Below are positions 45,949 to 58,393 of a stretch of 64,000 nt of DNA, in pieces; within the stretch, counting starts at the first letter, position 1, and the number at the start of each line of letters is the position of its first letter. Source of the DNA: Manihot esculenta (lineage: Eukaryota > Streptophyta > Magnoliopsida > Malpighiales > Euphorbiaceae); the NCBI RefSeq assembly GCF_001659605.2, contig NC_035162.2:31872153-31936152 (forward strand). The letters run 5' to 3'. The notes beneath the pieces are model-generated. The model was not told the origin of the DNA. It worked only from the letters and a program-made list of their open reading frames with translations, and did not search any database. Position numbers and translations under genes: made by a program.

Positions 45949-47429
45949 TGTAACAGCCCGGAAACCGGTACCCCTCTGTAACGGTCCGAACCATCACTGG
46001 TACTAGGATCCAGATCACCATAAGGCCGCTGGGACCCATAGCAAGCCGACTATACTCTCTGTATACCTGATAAATCCCATACATGATAAAAAATACTCAA
46101 CAATCCTGTAAAACTCTCCAGGCTTAACTACTGATACTCAGATATGCCAATCTGAAATGGCCCTCAGGGCCTATACCAATGACTACTATCTGCTGTGGGT
46201 CAAGGGATTGAAACCCTTTTAATCTGTAACACAATCCATTGGTATCTCATCAAAGCCATACATTAAGCCTGATACACACATTTCTCATCAAGAAACGTAA
46301 AACATGATTCATGTATAAGGGATTAATCATACATCACACTAAAGCAAAGACATTAGGGAAAGCACAAGTCTATCCAGTATATGACAGTACATATCTATAC
46401 ATTACATTAGAACTAATCTTTTATTTACATCATGTCCACTACGCTATTACAAACATAAATTCATGCATATCTTTCTTTATTCTTGTTGACTCTGACTTCC
46501 CATAGCTATCTCAGAACCTGCAAAACTGGGGTTAAGGGAGTGGGATGAGCTCTATAGCCCAGTGAGTAGGAACAATAAAACAGTTCATTCATTACGTGCT
46601 CTCATGGAATGCATCACATCACAAACATATCATCTCACGTGGATGAATTTGTCACCAATAGCCCTCTACTACATGTCATAATATGTCCTGCTGTGCCAAG
46701 GAGACTAGGTCATCACCTGGACTTCTCTTATCTGATTGGCGATCTGTCTATCTCATAGTACCAGGAGCGACCTGGACTATCCAGGAGCGACCTGGTATGG
46801 CTATCTCATGCCATATCTCATCTGATCTCATAGTATCTCTGCTTATATCAAGGGCTAAGGATCATCCAACATTCATCCATACAAATATCATCTTATGCAA
46901 TGCATCATATTCGTGGATTCTAATGCAACACAACCTAATACATAACATGGCATTTTATGATGCATGAATCATGCTAGAAACGTGTCATTTCTCAAGAAAA
47001 ATATGAAGTTTAGTTCCACTCACCTGTAGCCACTGCTTGACTAACTCTGGGCTAACTCTAACTCTGAAGCAGCTACTACTGCTAAACACCTCGGTTCCTC
47101 GGGTTCAATCCTACAATGGAGGACGCAAATGAGGCAGCAAACATACTCTATGCAACTGATAAACAACTCCCCAAAACCCCTCTAGAACACCTCAAAACAT
47201 GCATGCAAAACAAGCAAAGGAAGGTTAGACAGGGCACCTTCGGCGGCCGAACATGGCAAAATGCCTCCTTGGCCTTTTCTCTTCAAAACTTAATCCTTTC
47301 TCTCTTTAAAACCTTCAAACACTTAAAACATTTAAGAAAACCTTTCTCTTACCCTTCTAGATACCTCTGACATCCTCGAATTCCCCCGGGCGGTAGGAAT
47401 TCCGATGCCTAATCTAGCCGGGTATTACA
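45949..47429 (-). repeat. 3' LTR of element I (promoter region missing)
   Basis: 1481 bp, about 0.9 kb shorter than related LTR F. The shared parts align on both sides of one TTCGGCGGCCGAA at 47239-47251. Everything F has between its palindromes at 38146 and 39024, including the TATA-box area and leader start, is absent. The exon-like segment is kept (minus strand TTGTAG|G near 47113, CTACAG|GTGAGT near 47032). The internal second TTACA end lies at 45977. Confidence 0.88.
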
Positions 47430-47785
47430 TTCTTCCCCCCTTTAAGAACATTCGTCCTCGAATGTTCAAACAACAAACAATTAAACAACGAAGCGAAAAT
47501 CTGCTCTCCAAAGAGAAACACAGATATCACTGGAGTAAGAACTCCCGGGTCGCCTATCCATACTACACTCTTGGGGTGATTCTAAGGGACTTCTCTTCTC
47601 AAATCTTCCTATTCTTCTATTCTGCGAGCTGAGTGTGTCTGATCCGTTCTCACTATGCTATATAGGTGAGATTTCCTGAGATCTCCACCTCTGGTTCATA
47701 CAGAACCTCTATCGGATCCAACACCATTCTAGTATAAAAGAACTAAGGAAACTAGATGGTTCTCCTCTTAGAAGTAGATTACTCC
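47430..47785 (-). pseudogene. Element I polypurine tract, hairpin and pol C-terminus remnant
   Basis: On the minus strand, AAAGGGGGGAAGAA abuts the LTR and is preceded by the GAACATTCG / CGAATGTTC hairpin (47441-47463). Further along the minus strand a broken frame resembles the end of Tekay pol (YEPEVEI, NLTYI, then a decayed chromodomain). It is cut by element D at 47785. Confidence 0.7.
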
Positions 47786-49974
47786 TGTAATACCCGGCTA
47801 GAATCCGGCACCGGAATTCCTATTGTCTGGTGGAATCCGGGGTGTTGGGATTCTATATAAGGGTAGGAGTTATGTTTTCTCAGTATTATGAGGTGTTTTC
47901 TGGTTTTACAGTTCTTTAGTTTTGAGTTTTGAGTTGAAATGAACCAAGGCAGAGGAGGCAAGTTCGGCCGCCGAAGATAAGTTCGGCCGCCGAAAGTGCT
48001 CAATGTTTGGCTTCCGAAGTTCAGGTTTGGCCCCCGAATGTTGCATGGTTTTGCATGCGATTCGGCAGCCGAAGCTGTGTTGGTCAGCCAGCTTTTGAGC
48101 CATCCTTAGTCAGCATTGTGGACAGGTGTTATGTCCAACTTGTTGCCAGAAGTTGGCCACGTCTCCCTTGGTTTATTTGCTGAGTTTGAGCAGCTCATGT
48201 AGGAGTTTGCTCGTTTACCAAGTTTTGAAGGTTGTGAAGCAAAAAGTGAGTTTGAGAGAGTGTGAGAGTGTGAGAGGAGGTGATCCGTTTTCCCTTGTTC
48301 AGAGTGTGTAGCTTCTTACTACAGGAGGTAAGTGATGTTCTTGAATATGTTTTCTGAAGGTTTTAGGGGGATTTGTGGAAGGAGATGCATGTTTAGGTTC
48401 TTAATGATAGTTTTGATGAGTTATGCATGTATACATGTTTATGTGTTATGTTTGATTTGTTGTTTGGGGTTATTAGATAGTTTTGGACCCATGTGATCAT
48501 ATACTTATGTATATGTGTGTTGAGGAGTTGGTATATGCCTGTTTGGAGTTATTGACGGAAAGGAGGAGATGGTTGTTGTTGAAGCTGAGTTCTGGACGAA
48601 CTCAGGTTCGGCAGCCGAAGGTTCATTCGGCCGCCGAACCTCTTGCATGGTGGCTTAGGCTGCCACAGCTTGCCCCCGCGAGTTGTGCATGTTCGGCTCT
48701 GTTTGGGGGATTCGGCCGCCGAAGGTGCCGCCGAAGGTGCTTGAGTTTCGTCTCTGGAGAGGACTTTCGGCCGCCGAACCTGCCGCCGAAAGTGTTCTGT
48801 CCAGCTTTCTTTTGCTTGCTTTGCATGACTATTAGAGAGAGTTTTAGGGGATTCTTGGGGAGTTTAAATAGAGTTAGTCATAAGCTAGTTTGGTCCCTCA
48901 TGTGCGTTTATCTGGATAGGTACAGACCAGAGGAACCAGAGAGAGCAGCAGTGAGTACTGCTCCAGAGATTCAGAGCCTGCAGAGTCAGTCAGTCCAGTT
49001 AGCCCGAGGTGAGTGGAACTAAACTTATGACTTTTAATTGAACTACAAACTGCTTTTGAGCATATCTCATGCATCATGTTTATGCCATAGGATGATTGCA
49101 TTAGTATTCACGAATATGTTGCATTGCATCGTTATTTGGTGATGTGAGTGAATGCTGAATGATCCAATAGTCTCAGACAGGAAGTCCAGGAGCCTTTGAC
49201 TACGCCCTGGCAGGTATAGTGAAGTCCAGGAGCCTTTGACTACGCCCTGGCAGGTATAGCAAAGTCCAGGAGCCTTTGACTACGCCCTGGCAATGGTAAG
49301 TACAGAGGTGTTATATACACATATACATATATATGACAGGAAGACCAGGTGCTCGATTCTACGCCCTGGCACAGAGTTACTGGGACTATGTGGTGACAGG
49401 TTTACTCTTGATGTGGCTTGTCTGTGATATGGTGCATTCCATGAGATCATATTTTACTGAGATGTTTTACTGTTCTACTCACTGGGCTATAGAGCTCATC
49501 CCACTCCCTTAACCCCAGTTTTGCAGGTTCAGTGTACAGTGTACAGGGACAGTCCAGCAGAGTACAGGAAATGTGAAGAGATCTGTAATAGCTTAGAGTG
49601 GACATGTAATATTAAAGAGATGTACTAGTTGTTGCTTGACCTAGACCTAGTGATGTATGTATTGTACATGATCTGTATATGTATATATGTTTTCCTGTAT
49701 GTGAAAACCAGGCTTAACAGGTATGAGTTAACCCATCTAGAGCAAGCTCTAGTCAGGGATACAGAGTACAGAGTACATGAGTACAGAGTACAGAGACAGT
49801 GCATGCACAGGTTAAGCCTTGGTTCAGAAAAGAGTTTTATTTTCACATAAAATGTATGATCATGTATGAGGTTTACAGGTACACAGAGAGTATAGCAGGC
49901 TTGCTACGGGTTCTGGCGGCCTTAAGCCGACCTGAATCCTAGCGCCGGTGACGGTCCATTTTGGGGTCATTACA
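47786..49974 (+). repeat. 5' LTR of element D
   Basis: 2189 bp. TATATAAG at 47854-47861, palindromes from about 47962, and three full CCAGG...CCTGG subrepeats at 49184, 49224 and 49264 plus a diverged fourth near 49342. Splice-like signals match those of B. The 5' LTR ends GGTCATTACA whereas the 3' LTR ends GGTCGTTACA. Confidence 0.94.
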
Positions 49975-49977
49975 GAT

Positions 49978-49989
49978 TGGTATCAGAGC
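49978..49989 (+). promoter_or_regulatory. Primer-binding site of element D
   Basis: TGGTATCAGAGC, an exact initiator-Met-tRNA match three bases after the LTR. Confidence 0.9.
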
Positions 49990-50197
49990 CCTAGGTTCAC
50001 ATGATCGGACCTATAGAGACAGTGTTGGGCTCAGACAGGTTAGAAGTGGTCAAGCACAATAGGAAATCATGTCCACTAGGATAGGGTCTTGAGTCCTATC
50101 TGCTATGATATGCAATGAGTGTTGTATGTATATGATTGATATGTGATGTTTATGTGCTAAAGTGGTATGTTATATGTTGTGTTTCCAGAGAGGAAAG

Positions 50198-53100
50198 ATG
50201 CGAGGAACTCGTCGATCAGCTCGATTGACTAGAGTCCCACCAGAGAGTGAGAGACCAGCTGCTCGTCCTCCTGCATTGCCAAGGGCAAGGTCTCAGAGAT
50301 CTAGCAGGGAAGGTATGTCAATAGACCCTAGAAGGTCTGTCGACGAGAGCAGAAGAGGTACAGCTAGGGGAGGAAGATCAGAGGAAAGGAGGGAAGCTAT
50401 GGAGATTGATCAGTCTAGAGATGATAGTATGGGTATAGGCAGTTTTGAGGAAGGTATGGGAGAGTCGCAGGGAGGTGCTTAGACCTCAGGTTTTGGCTAT
50501 CCAGAGTATCCGATGGGAGGTATGTCGGAGTACTCGAGTTTTGTGCCATATCCTCCTTATATGCCTTATATGCCTTATCCTTATTATCCACCATATCCGA
50601 TGTATCCATCTTCCCCTACCCATCCAAGTGCAGTACACCTAGAGCCAAATGAACCAGTATTACCACCAGAACCAGTAGCCCCTGTTGTTGACAAACATGA
50701 CCCTAGCTCATCTGAAGGTAAAGTCCAAATGACGGAGTACTTGAAATTGGATGCTCCGAAATACAATACGGGAGATGATCCATTTGATTACCTCAGAGCA
50801 GTTAGGATGATCACCAGTGAATTGGGAGCAGATGATAGGAGAGCCATTGAGATGGCAGGTTTCACATTAAAATGCAGGAAAGCCAGAGAATGGTTTAAGA
50901 ATTATGTGGAGCCGAGAATGGACAGCATGTCATGGGGAGAGTTCGCCAATGAGTTTGCAGGGTGGGCTTTTCCTGATAGTTCGAGGGAGATGAAAGTAAT
51001 TGAATTTGAACAATTGAGACAGACAGATGAGATGAGTGTTGATGAATTCACAGATAAGTTCCTGGATTTGCTTCAGTACGTGGGTCAAGCCTATGATACT
51101 GATCAGAAGAAAGCAAGGAGATATACTATGAGACTGCATCCCAGGTATGCTTCCTTGATTCTTCCAGCAGAAAAGGAGAGTTTCCATGCGATAGTAGACG
51201 CAGCCAGGAAAATGGAAGCTAGTGCCAATATTCAGAAACAGTCACAGGCACAGGCTTCGGGTTCTAAAGCCCCCACACCAAGCAGTAAAAGATGGGACAG
51301 AGCAAAAGGAACAAAGAGTAAGTTTTGGAATAAAGTCAAGTCAGGTCTGGGAATAGGTAGTGGCTCAAGCTCTGGCACAGCTTCAGTCTGCAGACGATGC
51401 GGAAAACCACATGGAGGAGTTTGTCGGTTGGGATCTACAGCTTGTTTTCGATGTGGACAGGAAGGGCATATTGCTCGGGATTGTCCGCAGATGACTTTTG
51501 CACCATCCCAGCAGATGAGTTCAGGCAGTGTGGTACAGCCAGTTGTACGGCCAGCAGCTCCAGTCATGCCTCAGACTAGTGGCAGAGGTAGAGGGAGAGG
51601 GGTAGCCTCTACTTCAGCAGCAGGTTCCCGAGGTGGAAATCCGGTAGCCCCAGCACGGATTTTCACAGTGACACAGGAGGAGGCTAACACGTCGAACACA
51701 GTGGTGTCAGGTAATCTCATCATTGGGTGTTCAGATGTGTATGCTTTGATGGACCCCGGTGCTTCTCATTCCTTTATTGCTTCGAGAGCCATAGAGAGGT
51801 TGGGTTTGATCAGTTCTGAGTTAGAGTATCCTCTCTGGGTCAGTGGACCTAGATGTGACCCATCAGTGGCAGTGTCAGTCTGTCGTTTCAGTCCAGTGTT
51901 TATCGAGGGTAGATGCCTTCCAGCTGACCTTGTGGTTCTAGACTTGACAGATTTTGATGTCATTCTAGGGATGGATTGGTTATCTACATATAGTGCTACG
52001 TTGGACTGTCGAGAAAAGCTAGTGAGTCTCAGAGACCAGGATGGGTCAGAGTGTGTCTTTAGAGGAGACAGGAGAGGTACACCCAGAGGTATGATTTCAG
52101 CCCTTCAGGCTCGTCGTTTGCTTAGGAGGGGTTGTCAGGGGTTTCTAGCTCATGTGAGAGAGCTAGATAGTCAGGTTAGGGAACCAGCCACAGTACCAGT
52201 AGTCCGAGAGTTTCTCGATGTGTTCCCAGACGATTTGCCAGGACTACCACCTGATAGGGAGATAGGGTTTGAAATTGAATTACTGCCAGGTACCAGACCT
52301 ATCTCTATTCCTCCCTACAGGATGGCGCCAGCTGAGTTATCAGAGTTGAAAGAACAGTTGCAGGACTTGGTAGATAAGGGTTTCATCCGCCCTAGTACCT
52401 CACCTTGGGGTGCTCCAGTGCTCTTTGTCAGAAAGAAGGATGGATCCCTCAGACTTTGTATCGACTACAGACAGTTGAACAAGGTCACTATCAAGAATAG
52501 GTATCCCTTACCTCGGATTGATGATCTATTTGACCAGCTAGCTGGAGCAGGTTGTTTCTCGAAAATAGATCTGAGATCTGGGTATCATCAGTTGAGAGTC
52601 AGAGAGGCAGATGTGCCTAAGACAGCTTTCCGGACCAGATATGGGCATTATGAGTTCTTAGTGATGCCGTTTGGGTTGACTAACGCCCCTGCAGCATTTA
52701 TGGATCTCATGAACAGGGTATTCAGTGAGTTTCTGGATCACTTTGTCATTGTGTTTATCGATGATATCTTAGTGTATTCCAGAGATGCAGAGGAGCATGC
52801 CCAGCATCTGAGGATCATTTTGCAGACACTGAGAGAGCATGGTTTGTATGCCAAGTTCTCGAAGTGTGAGTTTTGGTTACGGAGCATTGCCTTCTTGGGA
52901 CATGTGGTATCAGCAGAGGGTATTGAGGTAGATCCCAAGAAGATAGAGGCTGTAGCTAACTGGCCCAGACCCACGACATTGACTGAGATTAAAAGTTTTC
53001 TGGGACTGGCAGGTTACTACAGGAGGTTCGTTCAGAACTTCTCAAAGATAGCAGCTCCTATGACCAAATTGACTCAGAAGAACCAGAAGTTTATCTGGTC

Positions 53101-55096
53101 AGACCAGTGTGAAGAGAGCTTTGAGGAGCTCAAGAGGAGATTGACAACAGCACCAGTGTTAGCTCTGCCTGTCAGTACTGACGAGTTCACAGTGTTCTGT
53201 GATGCATCTCGAGTAGGATTGGGTTGTGTATTGATGCAGAATGATAGAGTAATAGCTTATGCTTCGAGACAGTTGAAGAAGCACGAGTTGAATTACCCTA
53301 CCCATGACCTAGAGATGGCAGCAGTTATCTTTGCACTTAAGATGTGGCGGCATTACCTCTACGGGGTTAAATGCGAGATCTTCACTGATCACAAGAGTTT
53401 ACAGTACATCTTAAGTCAGAGAGAGCTGAATTTGCGGCAGAGAAGGTGGGTCGAATTGCTCAGTGATTATGATTGTAAAATCCAGTATCATCCGGGTAAG
53501 GCGAATGTTGTCGCAGACGCCCTAAGCCGGAAGTCACTAGGCAGTTTATCCCATATAGCAGCAGAGCGGAGACCAGTTGTGATGGAGCTTTATAAGCTCT
53601 TTGACGAGGGATTACAGCTAGAGTTGTCTGGTACAGGTGCGTTGATAGCACAGATGAGAGTGACACCTGTGTTTCTGGAGCAGATAGCTCAGAGACAGCA
53701 CGAGGACCCTGAGTTGATGAAAATTGCCAGGACTGTTCAGTCAGGCAATAGTGCAGAGTTCAGATTTGACAGCAAAGGGATCCTTCGCTATGGGAGTCGA
53801 CTTTGTGTACCAGATAGGGGCAGTGTGAAGGAAGACATTATGAGGGAAGCTCATAATGCGAGGTATAGTGTGCACCCAGGAGCCACCAAGATGTATCAGG
53901 ATCTGAAAAGGGTCTATTGGTGGCCAGCCATGAAGAAAGAAGTGGCGCAATTCGTGACAGCCTGTGAGGTATGTCAGAGGGTGAAATTAGAGCATCAGAA
54001 ACCAGCCGGAATGCTTAACCCATTACCGATTCCAGAATGAAAATGGGAGAACATAGCCATGGATTTTGTAGTGGGTTTACCAGTAGCGTCCAACAGGATA
54101 GACTCGATATGGGTGATTGTGGACAGACTCACGAAATCTGCTCATTTTCTTCCAGTACGGAGTAACTATTCTGTGGATAAGTTGGCACAGGTCTATCTGG
54201 ACGAGATAGTGAGATTACATGGAGTTCCAGTGTCTATAGTTTCAGACAGAGGACCTCAGTTTACCTCCCGCTTTTGGCGGAGTCTGCAAAGTGCAATGGG
54301 CACGAGATTGGATTTTAGTACTGCTTTCCACCCACAGACTGATGGACAGTCAGAAAGGACCATCCAGACCATAGAGGATATGCTTCGCCTATGTGTGTTA
54401 GACTTTGGCGGTTCTTGGAGGCAGCATCTACCTTTGGTGGAGTTTGCCTACAATACCAGCCATCATGCGAGCATCGGGATGGCTCCTTATGAAGCTTTGT
54501 ATGGAAGGAAGTGCAGATCCCCTGTTTGCTGGGAAGAGGTAGGAGAAAAGGCTCTTGCAGGGCCAGAGTTAGTAGATCTTACCAGTAGAATGGTGCCTAT
54601 AATCAGAGAGAGAATCAGAACAGCTCAGAGTAGACAGAAAAGTTATGCAGACGTTCGTAGAAAACAGTTAGAGTTTCAGGAGGGTAATTGGGTATTGCTG
54701 AAAGTGTCTCCAATGAAAGGAGTGGTTCGGTTTGGAAAGAAAGGTAAATTGGCTCCACGGTACATTGGACCCTTTGAGGTGTTGCAGAGGATCGGAAATG
54801 TGTCGTATAAGCTGGATTTACCTGCTTCTATGGAGAGAATTCACCCGGTATTTCATGTTTCTATGCTACGACAGTTTGTATCAGATCCGAATCAGGTTCT
54901 GAGTGAGCTTGAGGTGGAGATTCATACGGATCTCACCTATATAGAGCAGCCAGTGCGGATTCTGGACACGCAGATCAGACAGCTAAGGAACAAGGAGATT
55001 CCGATGGTGAAAGTGTTGTGGAACCACCATAACCTAGAAGAGTGCACGTGGGAGACGCGGGAGTCTATGCTCCAGCAGTATCCATATTTGTTTTGA
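50198..55096 (+). pseudogene. gag-pol: Element D gag-pro-pol-chromodomain polyprotein, two in-frame stops
   Basis: The same 1633-codon frame as B from ATG 50198 ([10 protein letters not shown]). A TAG at 50480-50482 lies before the Pro/Tyr-rich stretch, and a TGA at 54038-54040 lies at the start of the integrase core where B has a tryptophan codon. Otherwise all domains are in frame: Gag, CCHC knuckle, protease (LMDPGAS), RT (FIDD), RNase H, integrase and chromodomain ending YPYLF. No frameshifts are seen. D lacks B's stop at the Gag/knuckle border, so each copy is broken at different points. Confidence 0.93.
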
Positions 55097-55161
55097 GGTT
55101 AGTTTTCTCCATTTCATGTGTTCATTGTGTGTTTTAGGAACATCCAAGGACGAATGTTCTT

Positions 55162-55174
55162 AAGGAGGGGAGAA
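55162..55174 (+). promoter_or_regulatory. Polypurine tract of element D
   Basis: AAGGAGGGGAGAA abuts the 3' LTR. The upstream hairpin is damaged in its left arm (GAACATCCA versus CGAATGTTC). Confidence 0.87.
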
Positions 55175-57361
55175 TGTAATACCCGGCTAGAATCCGGCAC
55201 CGGAATTCCTATTGTCTGGTGGAATCCGGGGTGTTGGGATTCTATATAAGGGTAGGAGTTATGTTTTCTCAGTATTATGAGGTGTTTTCTGGTTTTACAG
55301 TTCTTTAGTTTTGAGTTTTGAGTTGAAATGAACCAAGGCAGAGGAGCCAAGTTCGGCCGCCGAAGATAAGTTCGGCCGCCGAAAGTGCTCAATGTTTGGC
55401 TTCCGAAGTTCAGGTTCGGCCCCCGAATGTTGCATGGTTTTGCATGCGATTCGGCAGCCGAAGCTGTGTTGGTCAGCCAGCTTTTGAGCCATCCTTAGTC
55501 AGCATTGTGGACAGGTGTTATGTCCAACTTGTTGCCAGAAGTTGGCCACGTCTCCCTTGGTTTATTTGCTGAGTTTGAGCAGCTCATGTAGGAGTTTGCT
55601 CATTTACCAAGTTTTGAAGGTTGTGAAGCAAAAAGTGAGTTTGAGAGAGTGTGAGAGTGTGAGAGGAGGTGATCCGTTTTCCCTTGTTCAGAGTGTGTAG
55701 CTTCTTACTACAGGAGGTAAGTGATGTTCTTGAATATGTTTTCTGAAGGTTTTAGGGGGATTTGTGGAAGGAGATGCATGTTTAGGTTCTTAATGATAGT
55801 TTTGATGAGTTATGCATGTATACATGTTTATGTGTTATGTTTGATTTGTTGTTTGGGGTTATTAGATAGTTTTGGACCCCTGTGATCATATACTTATGTA
55901 TATGTGTGTTGAGGAGTTGGTATATGCCTGTTTGGAGTTATTGACGGAAAGGAGGAGATGGTTGTTGTTGAAGCTGAGTTCTGGACGAACTCAGGTTCGG
56001 CAGCCGAAGGTTCATTCGGCCGCCGAACCTCTTGCATGGTGGCTTAGGTTGCCACAGCTTGCCCCCGCGAGTTGTGCATGTTCGGCTCTGTTTGGGGGAT
56101 TCGGCCGCCGAAGGTGCCGCCGAAGGTGCTTGAGTTTCGTCTCTGGAGAGGACTTTCGGCCGCCGAACCTGCCGCCGAAAGTGTTCTGTCCAGCTTTCTT
56201 TTGCTTGCTTTGCATGACTATTAGAGAGAGTTTTAGGGGATTCTTGGGGAGTTTAAATAGAGTTAGTCATAAGCTAGTTTGGTCCCTCATGTGCGTTTAT
56301 CTGGATAGGTACAGACCAGAGGAACCAGAGAGAGCAGCAGTGAGTACTGCTCCAGAGATTCAGAGCCTGCAGAGTCAGTCAGTCCAGTTAGCCCGAGGTG
56401 AGTGGAACTAAACTTATGACTTTTAATTGAACTACAAACTGCTTTTGAGCATATCTCATGCATCATGTTTATGCCATAGGATGATTGCATTAGTATTCAC
56501 GAATATGTTGCATTGCATCGTTATTTGGTGATGTGAGTGAATGCTGAATGATCCAATAGTCTCAGACAGGAAGTCCAGGAGCCTTTGACTACGCCCTGGC
56601 AGGTATAGTGAAGTCCAGGAGCCTTTGACTACGCCCTGGCAGGTATAGCAAAGTCCAGGAGCCTTTGACTACGCCCTGGCAATGGTAAGTACAGAGGTGT
56701 TATATACACATATACATATATGACAGGAAGACCAGGTGCTCGATTCTACGCCCTGGCATAGAGTTACTGGGACTATGTGGTGACAGGTTTACTCTTAATG
56801 TGGCTTGTCTGTGATATGGTGCATTCCATGAGATCATATTTTACTGAGATGTTTTACTGTTCTACTCACTGGGCTATAGAGCTCATCCCACTCCCTTAAC
56901 CCCAGTTTTGCAGGTTCAGTGTACAGTGTACAGGGACAGTCCAGCAGAGTTCAGGAAATGTGAAGAGATCTGTAATAGCTTAGAGTGGACATGTAATATT
57001 AAAGAGATGTACTAGTTGTTGCTTGACCTAGACCTAGTGATGTATGTATTGTACATGATCTGTATATGTATATATGTTTTCCTGTATGTGAAAACCAGGC
57101 TTAACAGGTATGAGTTAACCCATCTAGAGCAAGCTCTAGTCAGGGATACAGAGTACAGAGTACATGAGTACAGAGTACAGAGACAGTGCATGCACAGGTT
57201 AAGCCTTGGTTCAGAAAAGAGTTTTATTTTCACATAAAATGTATGATCATGTATGAGGTTTACAGGTACACAGAGAGTATAGCAGGCTTGCTACGGGTTC
57301 TGGCGGCCTTAAGCCGACCTGAATCCTAGCGCCGGTGACGGTCCATTTTGGGGTCGTTACA
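55175..57361 (+). repeat. 3' LTR of element D
   Basis: 2187 bp, paired with 47786-49974. The 2-bp length difference is one TA unit near 56720. It is followed by TSD ACTCC. Confidence 0.94.
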
Positions 57362-57366
57362 ACTCC

Positions 57367-58393
57367 TAGCTCTTTAATCCTTTACAGGATTCCATGGATT
57401 TAACCTTTTATCTTTCACCCCTCACCGGCTCACCACACATTGGAGACACCACAAACAACACTGTACCCTTCCGCTACGTACTCTAATCCTTGCCCGCCTT
57501 TCTTCTTCTTTACTATACTGGCTTCTTCTCTTCTGATTCCTTCTAACTACATTGGACTATTCTAGCTCTCAACAGCTAGCACTCAGATTTCAGATCTAGC
57601 TTGGAAAACAACTGGCTCCTGCCAGCTGATCCAACCGATCATCAATATGAAGTAATACCTGTTTCTATAGGATAAGCTGGTAAGCGACTTCTGACTGAGG
57701 GCAGTTAACATCTCATCTGCCTCATCCAGTAGATATTGTTTTGTATACTCAGAGTCGCTGAGCAGTTTTACCCCTTACCTCTATTTTAGACTCTTCACTA
57801 TAAACTCCTTTGATCGATAAAGATCTCATCTCCACTCAACTGCTAAATTGACTTTTCTCTAACTTTCGACATATAGTTCCCGACTCTCAGATCTATTATG
57901 GAAAACAACCAGCTTCTACTAGCTGTTCCTATAGATCATCCATTTTGTATGGGAACACCTGTCCTTGGTAGTGATTTTGTTCAACTGCTCACAGTCGTGA
58001 CAAAATCTCAAGGTTTCATCCTTCATGTCTCACACCGACACTGGAACATTCCAGGGTGAGGTACTAGATCGGATATAACCTTTATCTACCAAGCTTCTCT
58101 ATACTATTCTACCTATGCTCTCTCTACAGGTGCCATCTTGTAGGGTAGAAGGAAAGAAATGGTTCCGCGTCCAGACACCACTTCTATTCCAATCTCTGAC
58201 TCCCTGACAGATGGTAAACCTGACAGTTCGTCTGGGAAAAACATCTAGAACTCACTAACTACGGGCATTGAGGCTAATTCCCCGATCTGACTACAAAACT
58301 TGCTCACAAGAGCTAGAACCCTCTGACTTCCTTTCCTGTGTACCTATGAGCCTGCTGGGCTGACATCAAACCTCTAGGCACCTATACTTTGTC
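57367..58393 (-). pseudogene. Element I decayed protease-RT start fused to integrase C-terminus
   Basis: On the minus strand from 58393 a broken frame resembles the end of protease (FLDVFP-like) and the first RT blocks (KGYIRSSTSPW, then EQLNKITTKD). Parts of the next RT block appear twice (about 57860-57960 and 57600-57660). Near 57370-57500 the text instead resembles the end of integrase (LEYVAEGY; GKK-like). Most of RT, all RNase H and the integrase core are missing. Many stops are present. Confidence 0.6.

Larger units (their letters stand above)
47786..57361 (+). mobile_element. Element D: complete Tekay-like chromovirus nested in I
   Basis: 9576 bp with LTRs 47786-49974 (2189 bp) and 55175-57361 (2187 bp) and TSD ACTCC (47781-47785 and 57362-57366). 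Same family as B. About nine LTR substitutions and one 2-bp TA indel by eye make it somewhat older than C. Two in-frame stops break its polyprotein. Confidence 0.96.
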
